Shown in pieces: positions 44,643-55,972 of a stretch of DNA of 64,000 nucleotides; the stretch's first letter is position 1, and each line of letters begins with the position of its first letter. Both the position numbers and the translations under genes were made by a program. Origin of the DNA: Madurella fahalii (Eukaryota; Ascomycota; Sordariomycetes; Sordariales); NCBI GenBank assembly GCA_029876055.1, contig CM056874.1, positions 2,542,001 to 2,606,000 of the forward strand, read 5' to 3'. The notes beneath the pieces were generated by a model. That model was not told the origin of the DNA. It searched no databases and saw nothing but the letters and a program-made list of their open reading frames with translations.

Positions 44643-46248
44643 GATGACTGGTTGAAAACAGGGGGCCGTGTACTTCCCTGAAGCCGCCCAGCATCAAGAA
44701 TCGTGCGGATGGAGAGAAAAAAAAAAGGGGGGGGGGGAGGGGGGAGGAGAAAGATGACATTGCGGGGCATTTAAAAATTACCCATTGCCAACTTCATGGT
44801 GGAAAGTAAGTGTCCCTATGTCGGGCGAGCTGCTCGTTGCTCCAATCTCGGAATCGCTGCTGAAGTGGTGCACCACCGCAGATGCACCAAGCCACGACTC
44901 AACCTCGTGGCCAATCATGCTAGGCTCCGTGCGCACCGACTGCCGGGATTGCTTCTTCCCCGGAGTCCCCCTTGCGATCTCTGGTTAGCTTTGCGACCAT
45001 TTCCCTGAGAGACCGTTCGCCCCTTGGCCGCGCGGCCGGCGACAGAATAACAGCGTGCACTCGTCCGCATCGTTTCGTTCGTGTTCACATTTACTTAAGG
45101 GGTGCCCTAAAGAGAAGACAATGCAGCCGGTCACGACTTCCTGAGCGGCATTTTCAAATTGCTTCGCAGGGATTAGCGGCCAGCCAGTCTGCGGTGGGTC
45201 GCTATAGCTAGTGTGAAGGCGTCGTTCCGGGCTTCTTTTGACAGTCTGACCGGAAATTGTCGATCCCATCAGTCAGCATGGCTAGGTAATTACCTGTCTG
45301 CCACAGGTTGGTCACATTTGGAAATGACCGGCAATGCACTCCATACCGCAGTTCATCACAGCACTCGCCCGTCTCTCAAGGGTCGTTTCTCTTGGTACTT
45401 GCCATGTTGATAGGGATTTGACTACTTCTTCCGTAGCGAACTTGTCAATCAAGAAGACGATTGCTGGACGCCAGGAAAGAGAGCCAGGAACAGCACTCGA
45501 GACAGGAACAGGCACTCGAGACAGGCCATCTCAATCGGATGGCGAGAACACGGGATATCTGGTGTGTCACACATAGTGTCCGGTTGTAGGTGGCTGCCGT
45601 GGAAATAGAAAAGTGTGGGAACTGAAATATACAAGAACTGTGTTGTGATCCAAGATTCCTCATGGTGCCCCATATTTCGGCCTGCTAGCATCGTCGAGTT
45701 GTGAGACACCATACTGGCCAGCACACCGAGGTCATCTGATCCAGTATATTAACGCACCACGGATTGCACAGACGGAAAAGTGAAAGGAAAGAGGGAAGAG
45801 GGGCAAGAAGAAACAGACCAGAAAAACGCTCCAGCTAAAGATTTGCGTATCGCAATTAGCAGGTACAGTACACTACAGTGTGTACCCCGTGGAAGGCGAG
45901 CTACGCACGAACCCTGTAGACCATCTCGCTTTATACAATCGGGCGCGTTCAGAACACGTCCCCCAATTTCCAACTCGTCACTACCAAAGCTAATATAGGT
46001 TGACCTCGAGCTAAAACGCAGTTCTCGGCATAGGCTATACGGTCACTTCTGCAATATCCGCCACGATTTCTCGAGTTTCTCCGCAGTTAGCGCTTTTGAA
46101 ATTTTGCTAGATGCATGCCAACAAAAGCTGCAGCAACTTGCAGCGCTCCACAAGGAAAAGAAATGCAGTTCCAAAACACAGCGAGAAATCCAAGGTCTGA
46201 AAGATATATAGTTGTATCTACAGCTGATATCGCAGCTAAATATATATA
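44643..46248. other. No supported gene
   Basis: A G-rich run at 44727-44742 lies just upstream of the rhodopsin-like gene start. The remaining frames are short and overlap on both strands. Confidence 0.4.
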
Positions 46249-46536
46249 ACGTAGTCCATAAGCGAGTCGTACACACAAGCGAGTCGTACACACAAGCGAG
46301 TCGTACACACAAGCGAGTCGTACACACAAGCGAGTCGTACACACAAGCGAGTCGTACACTGGTAAGGGCCGCACGGAGATTCAGCTGTAGCACTAACAGC
46401 GGGATTAAGCCGGGAATTAGCAGTTACTGCTACAGCTAAATGTCTGTGCGGCCCTTACCATGTACGACTCGCTTGTGTGTACGACTTGCTTGTGTGTACG
46501 ACTCGCTTATGTGTACGACTCGCTTATGGATTACGT
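46249..46536. mobile_element. 288-bp MITE with tandem-repeat inverted termini
   Basis: The left end starts ACGTAGTCCATAAGCGAGTC and the right end, reversed, ACGTAATCCATAAGCGAGTC. TA flanks both sides (46247-46248 and 46537-46538). Each arm is built of 17-bp units around GCGAGTCGTACACACAA, six copies on the left and four on the right. Both arms end in GGTAAGGGCCGCAC before a short, partly palindromic core (46376-46440). There is no coding capacity. The terminal ACGTA, the GTCGTACA core and the TA target resemble the Fot element at 39 kb, so a pogo-type transposase probably moved it. Confidence 0.9.
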
Positions 46537-46711
46537 TAAGAAGAAGAAACCCCTAGTATTAGACTATAACCTCTCGTAGCACCAACACACTTCCTGCTCT
46601 TGACATGAATCTTAGCACTAGCAACACCCTTCAGCTCTTTACAGGCACTGGTGATACTAGTTGTTCAGCCTCTAATAGGTTTATAAGCTCCAGCACCGAG
46701 TTAGACCTTAC

Positions 46712-46945
46712 TGTCGGATGCACAGCACCTCTGAACGTTCGGAGTTAAATTTGGGATGGAATTCAGATGTAAAATTGAGGATGGAAATTTTAGGATGTCT
46801 TGTTTTCCTCTTTGTCTAACGGAGGTGAGCTTCCTTCTTATTCCCAACTTCCTGGACCACGGAGACCCGGGTTGACGGGTCTCCGAGAGATCGGATCACA
46901 CTTATCCGAGTCACACTAATCCGGATCACACTGATCCGGGTTCGT
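46712..46945. repeat. Diverged partial copy of the TGTCGG element, with 15-bp repeats
   Basis: TGTCGGATGCACAGCACCTC at 46712 matches the left end of the element at 47124 with a few changes. Similarity continues weakly (CTTGTTTTCCTC against CTTGTGTTCCTC). At about 46898-46943 three units of CACACTNATCCGG follow. Confidence 0.5.
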
Positions 46946-47123
46946 GTTTTGCAGATCTAGGATCCAGCTTCCTGACCCTTTTGACACTTACTAGCCATTG
47001 CCACTATACTAGCTCAAGTAGGTCTCTTTCCACCGCTAGCAGAGCTGGTAGTAGTAGGCCTAGTTAGTATAGTAGAGATCTAGATCTATATAGTCAGAGT
47101 CGTAATAATGGTAGAGAAGGTAC

Positions 47124-47503
47124 TGTCGGAAACACGGCACCTCTGAATCTTGGGAAATGACAGTTGAGGATCTTGTGTATCTTGTGTTCCTCGTTTCTGT
47201 CTCCACTGGAGAGTCTGCTGTCAAAAGGATCATGTGCCAAAGGATCAGGATCACAGGATCTAGTGTGGGAGCCAAACCCATGTACTCTATTGAGCTAAGG
47301 AAGACTGGCAGCTAACTGCGCCACTGTACGGACGTCATCCTGTACGCGTATCTCGTCTATAAAAGGAGCAAACTCTCCAGCAAAGATAGACGGGACAGAC
47401 GAATGGACACAGGGACAATCAACACAATCAACACAATCAACACAAGACACATAAAATCCTAAACTGTCATTTCCCAAGATTCAGAGGTGCCGTGTTTCCG
47501 ACA
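47124..47503. mobile_element. 380-bp element with about 42-bp terminal inverted repeats
   Basis: TGTCGGAAACACGGCACCTC at 47124 recurs inverted at 47503, and the identity extends through GAATCTTGGGAAATGACAG. No clear target duplication is visible, and the right end directly abuts an LTR-like sequence. On the minus strand the middle holds AGTGGCGCAGTTAGC and, about 40 bp on, GGGTTTGGCTCCC, similar to pol III A and B boxes. It could instead be part of a longer LTR (47124-47756), since that unit would start TG and end CA. Confidence 0.65.
47413..47446. repeat. 9-bp tandem repeat (ACAATCAAC)n
   Basis: Three perfect units and one partial unit lie inside the 380-bp element. Confidence 0.85.
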
Positions 47504-47506
47504 ATT

Positions 47507-47756
47507 ACGGGGTTTCCGTCATGGCCCCGTAACTGGTGACCTCAAGGGCGTCAGCCTTGACGCTGAGGTAGGCACTTCATGAACACTGGCATGATCTATG
47601 ACAAAGTAAGATATGATGATGGTTGATTGAATGAAGGTCCTCTGAGGACAAATCTGAGGGGTCTTTATAGACGTATGCGATGGCCCCTGGGCCGTCATCC
47701 CTGACGGGATGTGGGCCCAGATACTGCTGAGCAGTGCTGGCCTCTGCCACGTAACA
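47507..47756 (-). repeat. Solo LTR-like sequence of another family
   Basis: Read on the minus strand it begins TGTTACGTGG and ends CCCCGTAA. It contains a TATAAAGACCCC box and a hairpin TTACGGGG..CCCCGTAA near its end. No internal coding region follows. Confidence 0.5.
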
Positions 47757-48644
47757 CTCCTCCTAATACAACTGCTCTGAGCTACTAGGGCATTATATCT
47801 ACAGGGCTTATAAGAGTGGGGTTAGGGGGAGTCAAAAGAGCCTCCCTCGAAGGATATCCATTAGATAAAATAGAGGTTCGGGCTCCTGGACAGGTTAGTC
47901 TCGGAGGAGCAGCTCTAGCTCAGCTCTCTTACAACGCAGCGTTACTTGTCTTCGAGCGATAGCGATCTTCTCATTAAGTCATTACTTCTCCTCGAGCAAT
48001 CTCTATTAGCACTTAGGTAGCGGTGTACCCGGTTACGCTATAGGGGAGCGGCTAGCAAGCGGATCGTCTGCAGGTAGACGTCTTTAGTTTATACTGAAGG
48101 GATCAAGAACTTGAACGTCGGGAATCTTAGGGATATCAGGGAGTTGAACACTACTAGAAGGCTTGCTGTTTGACATAAGCGAGTCTTCTATTTCGCTTAC
48201 AAACTGATTAAGAGTAGTGCGTTAATGCCTTAGTGCTATACTCGTCCCGAACAGTCTAGTTATCCGGAAAGCAAAGAGTTCAACGTATAAGAATCAAGGA
48301 TTCAAGGGTAATAAGACCAGAGTGACTGGGTACGAGTAGTACATACGCAACGTAGGAGTAGAGTACTCGTTAGAGGTAGGATAGTAGTCTCATTGAACTC
48401 TACCTCCCTCCTAAGCTTTATCTCCCGCCCTCCTTCTTATACCCGTAATAGTATCGCTAAGGTTTACTTCCCCACTCTACTACTTTATCGTTCTCCTTGC
48501 TAGTACGCTCCTTCAATGCTCATCTAACACGCTATTTATACCATTACAGCTTAGTGCTGTTATTACTTCTGAGGCTCGTTTACGTTGCAGCTCCGAGGCT
48601 TCCGGACCACGTCTCACGCTAGCCCCGTTCAATCCGTCCTCACA
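47757..48644 (-). mobile_element. Chromovirus fragment: 5' LTR plus truncated gag (third copy)
   Basis: The LTR (48284-48644, 361 bp) and adjoining gag start (48283 down to 47757) match the corresponding end of the element at 55973-64000. The primer-binding site is at 48275-48283, and the gag start codon reads ATA rather than ATG. The element stops abruptly inside gag, where the LTR-like sequence at 47756 begins. Confidence 0.85.
48284..48644 (-). repeat. Chromovirus LTR (third copy)
   Basis: It starts TGTGAGGAC on the minus strand at 48644 and ends TTATACG at 48284. It contains the AGAGTTCAA motif (48401-48393) complementary to the primer-binding site outside the LTR. Confidence 0.88.
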
Positions 48645-48669
48645 TAATATCTCAATAGTAGTAAAGCTA

Positions 48670-49238
48670 ATGTACATTATAAGCAGCCTGTAGATATAAG
48701 TGGGGTGTAGGCTTTCCACTACCCTACAAATACTATCCTCAATTACAACACAAGAATATTAGGAGCTAACTATAATTACATCAGAAACAGCTAAATCTGA
48801 GGATTCTATAATCTCCTGGTAAGTATGAGTATTATGGCCAGGCTTACCATACACACTATAGTACTGAACTTTCATACGATCCCCCTTTATACTACTACCT
48901 CCTAGCTACATTTCTTCTATTACCTCTCTACCTACGACCTTCTGGGCCAGTAGATCCTATGTATCTTGTACAGTAAGTAATTCTCCAAGCTGTATACGTG
49001 TTCTTTTAGCTCTCAGCATTTACTTAGTGCCTCGTTGGCCTTACGGAGCGAAGAGACCTCTAACCGAATAAGAGCTACCTAGTGTATTATAGCCATTGTA
49101 CCCTTAGTAAGTTGATCTATAACACCTAATATTAAAGTTAGAGAGCTGTTTTAATGGCTAGAAATACGAGACTTGATAAGTATTGACTGCGATTCAGCTT
49201 CTCAGAGGTTGTGTGATATCTAGAAGATCTAAGGTTAT
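48670..49238 (-). mobile_element. Second Fot copy, one end only, heavily mutated
   Basis: This aligns with 38974-39545 of the complete Fot element: terminal repeat (ATGTACATTAT.., TA at 48668-48669), then the antisense of the transposase C-terminus, including the zinc-knuckle region and GTGCCTCGTTGGCCTTACGG. Differences are mostly C/T and G/A. It ends where the LTR of the plus-strand chromovirus begins (49239), so the chromovirus inserted into it and the rest of the copy is not in the window. Confidence 0.85.
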
Positions 49239-49600
49239 TGTGAGGACCGGCTGGGTAAGGTCGGTGTAGGCGTAGGACGGAAGCCCCGAAGCCGTAGCGC
49301 TGGCGGAGTCGCAAAAGCAACAACAACGCTAGGCCAGAAGGGCGAGGATATCGCGTCAGAGGAGCGTCGAAGGAGCATACAAGCAAGGTCGATGACGGGG
49401 CAGCGAGCGGGGTAAGTGAGCCTAGACGCTGTCATCGTAGGGCATAAAGAGGGGGGTGGAAGACAGGACTTAGGAGAGAAACAGAGTTCAATGAGACTAC
49501 CGTCCTACCCCTAACGAGCACTCTGCTCCTACATTGCGCATGCACTGCTCGTACCCAGACACTCTGGTCCTACTACCCTTAGGTCCTTGACCCTCATATA
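49239..49600 (+). repeat. 5' LTR of chromovirus copy A (362 bp)
   Basis: It begins TGTGAGGACC and ends CCCTCATATA. CATAAAGAGG (49443), in place of TATAAG in the other copies, lies about 40 bp before AGAGTTCAA (49483-49491), the likely start of the transcript. Confidence 0.88.
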
Positions 49601-49609
49601 TTGAACTCT
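49601..49609 (+). promoter_or_regulatory. Primer-binding site, self-priming type
   Basis: TTGAACTCT directly follows the LTR. It is not a TGG-type tRNA site but is perfectly complementary to AGAGTTCAA in the LTR. This mirrors Tf1, where the 5' end of the element RNA folds back to prime reverse transcription. Confidence 0.75.
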
Positions 49610-49644
49610 TTGCCTTCTAGGCGACTAGACCGTCCGGAGCGAGT

Positions 49645-52600
49645 ATGGCACCAAGGCGTCAGCGCGCTACTCTCAATCAGCTTGCAAGCGAAACAGAAGG
49701 CTCGTTCACATCGAATAGCCAGCCTTCCAGTATCGCACAACTTCCTGATATTCCTGAGATTTCGGACACTCAGGTCCTTAATTCCCTCAGTATAACCCAA
49801 AGACACCTACCTACAGACAAGCCGCTCATCAACCGCTCTCCCATAGCGCAGATAGATGCACCCCTATCTAAACAACAGCAGCGACTGCTTGATAAGGAAC
49901 GACGGCTCGACAAGTAGATTGCTATCGCATGCCGGGAGGCTGTACTACGCTATAAGAGAGCTAAGCTTAAGCTGCTCCTCTATCAGAATCAATATGTACC
50001 AGAACTAGCACCTCTAGCTAATTCTATAGTATATCTATCCTAGGAGGCCCTTTTAACCCCTCCTGAGCCCGCTCCTACAACCCCCGCAAACGTGGTGCCC
50101 CAGCAGCTTTGAACAGTCGTATAGGTAGGAGTAACGTAGAAGACCCCGACTCTTACCTATCCTATATACAATAGGTCCAATGCAACCGCTCTTCGCAATT
50201 TTCTCTTCGACTATAAGGCGAACTTCCACCTTCTCGGCAACGTTCTAAGCAGTAACTGCGTTATATATACGGTGAGCTGCCTATACAGAACCCCTAAGAA
50301 CACTTAGGTTAAGCATATTACTAAACGGGAAAACAACCCTTCCTTCGACCCTACCCTAGTGATATAGAAGGAATTTATTAAGTTCCTTTGCAGTCAGCTC
50401 TCAGATCCGGAGATACATACCCTCTCTACGGCTATATAGCTTAATAACCTACATCAGCGCGACGACAAGACAGTAACGGAATTCATAGATCAATATATAA
50501 CTATCACTACCGACCTCCCCTACCAGATAGAGGAGAGTCAGCAGGTAATTGGCTTCCTCCCGAAGTTCCGTAGGGAGATTCGCCTAGCGATTACCTGCTA
50601 AGCCACTTTACCTACTACTTACTAGTAGCTAGTAAATACCGCCCGTTGGATTAAGGACAGTCAGCGGGTTGAAAGGACTTCGGGATACCGCTTCCGACTA
50701 TAACCCCCGCTAGAACCTCCTACAGTACCAGAGTCTGTCGAGAGAGGCGTCTAAGCTCCATTAGCGCGACTAGGGCGTAATATCGTCTATTACAACTACG
50801 GAAGGGAGGGCCATATCGCCAGGAACTATCTATCGGGGCCGTCCAACCCCCCTATACCGGAGAGGGCGGACAAACAGTAATAACGCTACTATATCTATAA
50901 CCAGCCAAGGCACTATTTAACCAATGGCCCTCAGGCGGTATACCGGCGCTACAATTAAGCAGGGTACACGTCACTTTAGTGCCCTAGCAACGACCCTACT
51001 ACCAGTAGCAACTAGATCCCTCTATAGGAATGTGCAGGAGCCGCAGCGATAGAGAAATAGAGCAACGCCAGGGACATCTCTCGTCGTATAGAGTCCGATA
51101 TAATAGTTAGGATACAAGGAAGCTAGAAAAAAGCACTTGTAATACTCGACTTAGGAGTAGATTACAATCTAATCAGCTACAGCTATCTTACCAAGCATTC
51201 TCTCCTTAAGCACTTCGAGCTATCGATAGGGATTGCCGGTATCGGAAATTAACCTATATAGACCTACAGAGTATATCCCCTTTATATATATACCGTCGAC
51301 TATAAAGGCAGAGCTCAGACGTATCTCTTGCACTTTGTTGTTACGGATATTGAGCCCTTTATCGTCCTACTCGGCCAGCCCTAGCTCGAAATAGCTAACC
51401 CCGATATCGACTTCTAGGCCAAGATATAGGCTTACCCGCTTAAGGCGCTGCGAGTAGGCTTATACGTTAAGCCTAAGTAACAGTAGGTCGGATCAGTATT
51501 TGCCCTCGTAGCTGTTATCCCCTCTAACGAGGACCCCGCTAACGTAGCGTATAAGCTAGAGCAGCTGCAGCTCCCGGAGGCTTACCGGGGATACGAAAAG
51601 CTGTTCTATAAGTCGGGGATCCTACCCTTCCCCTAGATATCGGTAAAGCACCGTATTGAGCTTATAGACAACGTATAGCCGCCCTGGGGTCCAATTTACC
51701 CGTTGGAGGTAATAGAACTTGAGACCCTATACGAGTAGCTTAGGGCTGCTACTGAGAAGGACTGGATACAACTCTCTACAAGCCCTACAGGCGCCCCTAT
51801 CTTATTCGTCCCAAAAAAGGGGGGCGAATTGCACCTTATTATCGACTACCGAGGGCTAAACGTAGTAACACGTAAGAACCGCATACCTATCCCGCTAATT
51901 AAAGAGATCCTTGACTGTCTGTCAACGGCTAAGATCTATACTAAGATCGATTTAAAAAATACGTACTATCGCATTAGGCTTAGCGAGGGTGACGAGTAGA
52001 AGACTGTCTTTCGTATACGATACGGCTACTATAAGTTCTATATAATAGCGATAGGGCTAGCCAACGCCCTAGCGACCTTCCAGACGTACATCAACCAAGC
52101 GTTATCTGGGCTAGTAGACGTTACGTATATCGTCTACTTAGACGATATCCTGATCTACAGCGATAACGAAACAGTATATAAGCAGTATATAAAGGAAGTC
52201 CTCGATCGATTAGAGAAGGCTGACCTCTATTCTAATCTCAAGAAATGCCAATTCTATACCACTGAAGTCGAGTTCCTAGGGTACATAATCTCATCCGAAG
52301 GGATCGCTATAGAGCCGTCCTACGTCGAGTCCGTTATGCAGTAGCTGCTCCTTCGCAGTATATACGATATTCAAGTCTTTCTAGGATTCACAGGGTTCTA
52401 CCGTCGCTTTATTAGGAACTATTCGAAGATATATACTCCTTTAACAGACCTCCTACGTAGCGACTAGAAGTGCCTATTCGAGCTTACGAAGGAGGCAACC
52501 GAAGCGTTCGAGCTACTTAGACGCAAATTCGGCAAGGCCCCTATCCTTAGGCACTTCAATCCCTCCCTGCCTATCCATATAGAGATAGATGCCTCGAAGC

Positions 52601-54932
52601 GCGTAATTGGAGTAGTGCTCTCATAGCTCTATAAGGATCGTTGGCACCCTATCGCTTTCAGATCGAAGAAGCTTATGCCTAAAGAAACGCACTACGGTAT
52701 CAGAGATAGGGAGCTACTTGCATTCGTCGATGCATTCCGAACTTGGTCCCAATATCTCCTTTATACTTAGGTCCCAGTTGTAGTCCTAATTGACCACCTT
52801 AACCTGGAGTACTAGAAGACCAAGAAGAGACTAAGTTTGTAGCAACTACATTGGAGCGACGACTTAGCTGTATTTGACTTCGTTATTAAATACCGCTCTA
52901 GTACTTAAAACCCTATTAATAGACTTTCGTGTAGGTCAGACTATATAGAAGAAGAAGAGGCGGGCGAAGATACTGAGAACCCGCTACTTCAACTCCTATA
53001 GAACAGGATTGAGCGTAGGCAACAGGAGAACCCTAGCCCCTACCCCGTTGTCGCTGCGGCCCGAAGACTGCTCCGACTGTCTGCTATAGTTGCACTACCG
53101 CTGTATATAAGAACAGTAGAAGATGAAGAAGTTATTGAGTAAGAAAGAGAAGAGTTTAAGAGGTTACTACTAAGCTAAGAAGGCTAGAGTAACGTTATAG
53201 TCCAAGAGGTCTGGGACTGTAGCGAGAAACGCGGCCGCGGCTCTATAGATAAGGACGAAGACACTATATTAGATGCCAATAAGCAGATATACGTCGCTAG
53301 CGCTAGCCCCCCCGATAGGCTATCCTATAGTTTTCGTTCTATATTCGGCGCTGGGGGCCTCTACCGTCGTATAGAGAATGACTCTTACGATGAGGCTGTA
53401 CCTAATCACTATACGCCTATCGTAGGTGCCGTAAGCGCTAAAAACGGAGATCATAGGACCCAGGCGATAGGAGGGTAGCTGTCTTTAAAAGAAATATTGC
53501 TCGAGGAGTAACTAAAAGATTAATAGCTTCAGTCTAACACTTATAAGCAACAGTATAGGAGTAGCGAAGGCTCTTAGAGAGAAGGAGAGGACGGGCTCGT
53601 CCGTTATTAAGGCAGAGTATATATTCCCCTATCTCTTAGATACGAGCTGATTGAGAGCTATTACAACATATCGACTGCAGGCTATAGAGGCTTTAGGAAG
53701 ACGCAGGAGCGTCTAGGGCGTAATTACTTTTAACCGTCTATAAGAGAGGACATAGTAACACATATTAACGGCAACTATATAACCTGCTAATACACGAAGC
53801 TATATACGTACTGCCCTTACAGCTTACTTACAGTACTGCTAGTACCCAACGGACTATAGTAGATGATCATAGTAGACTTCGTTATAGGCCTACTAACCTC
53901 GATCGACCCTCGGACAGGCAAGGTATATAACGCTACCCTAGTCGTAGTAGATAAGTTCACGAAGTACGCCCTCTATATCGTAATAACTGCAACGCTTATA
54001 GCAAGTATCTTCGTAGAGCTGTTCTTCGACTATATCTACCGACCTTTCGGACTTCCCTAATCCATTATATCCGATAAGGGCAGCTTGTTTATAAGCTCCT
54101 TCTAGAAGACCTTATACGAGCTTTTGGGTATCAAGCAGTATCTGAGTACCGCGTATTACCTACAGACAGATAGGTAGACAGAGCGTCAGAACTAGATACT
54201 TGAGCATTACTTACGTACGTTCTGTAGCTACAATTAAGCAGATTAGGCGTATCATCTACACCTTATAGAGTATATCTATAACGGTTCCTACTATACGGCA
54301 ATGCGGTTAACACTAGCCTTTCTTCTCTATAGGTTCTACCCCCGAGATCCTCTAGACCCTATAACAATCTCTAAGAACTCAGTTCCCGCTATAGATAAGC
54401 GAGTAAAACGCTTATTGGCAAGCTGTAAAAAGATCCACGATATCCTTATCGCTACTAATAGGAACTACAAGAAGTAGTATAATCGAAAACGGGAGGATAA
54501 GACATTCAAGGTTGGTCAGTAGGTCTGGCTCTCGATAAAGCACCTCAAATAACGGTGTCCAAGTAGCAAACTCGTAAATAAATATCTAGGCCCTTCAAGA
54601 TCCTCAAGGTTATCGGCGATAGGAAGATAGTATACGAGCTGGACCTTCTATAACGCTATTATATCCATCGAGTTTTCCTAATTACCCTATTCGAGCTATT
54701 TAAGGGTAGCGAGGAACAAGCGTAAGAACAGCGCGAAAGGGTCGACGTCGAGCCAGAAGAGCAGCATTACGAGGTAGAAGCCATTATCGACTACAGGGGT
54801 TCAGCGAGAAATAGGTAGTTCCTGATTAAATAGAAGGGCTATCTATCTAAAGATAATACCTAGGAACCTAGGGAACACTTGGATAATAGACTACTATTGA
54901 GGATATACGAAGTGAGGTTTGCGAAGGCGTAA
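49645..54932 (+). pseudogene. gag-pol of chromovirus copy A
   Basis: The ATG at 49645 (MAPRRQRATLNQLASE) opens gag. A capsid-like part (about 50180-50600) and a damaged zinc knuckle (about 50790) follow, then protease (VILDLGVDYNLIS), reverse transcriptase (PKKGGELHLIIDYRGLN, VYLDDILIYS at about 52132), RNase H (IEIDASKRVIGVVLS), integrase (IIVDFVIGLLTSIDPRTG at 53863) and a chromodomain (HYEVEAIIDYRG.., about 54760-54910). gag and pol share one frame, as in Tf1. Dozens of TAG codons interrupt it, nearly all at Gln or Trp positions. A single-base deletion near 54591 (CTAGG-CCC against CTAGGGCCC in copy B) shifts the chromodomain out of frame. Confidence 0.9.
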
Positions 54933-55044
54933 GGGCAGCGTAGAGTATAAGTATATAAGAGCATATCAGGTAAGGGAAAAAGCTTCAATTTGTCTAAGGG
55001 CATTAAAAAACCTACGAAAAATCTACGCCTAAGCAGCGCCCTAT

Positions 55045-55972
55045 CTACTCCTCCTTACTCTCAACTTCAATGTCACCCTCCTCTATAACAGGGGCAAGAT
55101 AGTCCGCGATACGCGAAAGCAACGCCTCTATATCGCCCAAGCGCTTCCAGATATTGGTTAAAACTACAGTCTGCACCTCCAATAGGAGAGGGAGCTCAGG
55201 GGTAGCGCCCGAAGGCAAGGACGAGGAACCAGTAGTAGTAGGGACAGCGAAAGACGAACCCGTAGCAATACTGCTATTACAGCGGAGGCGCAGCGTACGA
55301 CCAGCGCGGTTAGTACTAGTATAGTAGACAGCGACCTTGGCGGACCGGGGCCGGGGGGCAGAGAAATCCTTAAGGGCGCATAAGGCGGCATTGCTAGTCT
55401 CCTAGACCTCCTTCTTTAGACCAGTAACCTAAGGAAAAGTACCGTTAGCACAAGAAATATACAGCTAAGAAGTAAAAAAAAAAATTTTAACTTATATCCT
55501 TATTAATGGTAGGGAACTCTATACAGTCGAAGGCCTCTATAAACCGGACTACCGTATTTAATGCATTGGGGGGGACCTAAAAACAGTTAGACGCTGCTAA
55601 TAAGTACTATAGGAGTAGTGTAAAATAAGAGGGAGAGGACCTACCGGTAGGCAGATATAGTTGTAATATGTGTAGCGGAAACAGCAGGCACTAGAGCTCT
55701 TCTAGTTCTTATAGCTAGCGGAGGGACCTTTCTTTAGTATACGGCAGAGGTACGAGTAGCAGCTACGTATAATCAATGGGGAGCTAGCGGCCGAGGGAGG
55801 AATATTTATAGAATGATACGGCGGGCGTCCTCGGCGAGCTTGTTGCAGGCCTTGGGGGTATCGGCAGTGGGCAGGGAGGACGGAACGACATCGTCTTCGG
55901 CCTAGAGAAGTAGGTTAGGAGTAGCGAATGTAGGAAAAGGGAGGACTAGAAACCTACTAAGGAGTTAGGGGA
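55045..55972 (-). pseudogene. Antisense Cys-rich gene in chromovirus copy A (5' truncated)
   Basis: It is encoded opposite to gag-pol. Readable blocks match copy B: AEDDVVPSSLP, then RILKKGPSASYKN, CLP joined to VPP, VVRFIEAFDCIEF and a tail with LLLEVQTVVLTNIWKRLGDI ending at TAG (55047-55045). Two introns have good signals: 55957-55902 (GTAGGT, CTAAC branch, TCTAG) and 55644-55577 (GTAGGT, TCTAAC branch, TTTAG). One extra indel lies between the last intron and the stop. The 5' part is cut off by copy B's LTR. Confidence 0.6.

Larger units (their letters stand above)
49239..55972 (+). mobile_element. Chromovirus (Ty3/gypsy, Tf1/sushi-like) copy A, 3' end lost
   Basis: It has a 5' LTR (49239-49600), self-priming-type primer site, gag-pol in one frame with an integrase-linked chromodomain, and an antisense gene. 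It ends without a 3' LTR where copy B's LTR starts at 55973. Many TAG codons and one frameshift disable it. Orientation is opposite to copy B, so the two form a large imperfect inverted repeat. Confidence 0.9.

Noticed and set aside
46260..46360. Regular 17-bp repeats as a CRISPR array, and the long frames translated from them
   Set aside because: The repeats have no unique spacers, occur in inverted arms with TA flanks, and belong to a MITE in a eukaryote. The frames there are translations of the repeat.
49645..54932. Reassignment of TAG as a sense codon
   Set aside because: TAG enrichment is confined to repeats and relics. Intact genes such as P450, APH and Clr5 have no internal TAG. RIP explains it.
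55164..55391. 75-codon hydrophobic frame as a membrane protein
   Set aside because: It is an alternative frame of the antisense gene. The blocks conserved between copies lie in the neighbouring frame.
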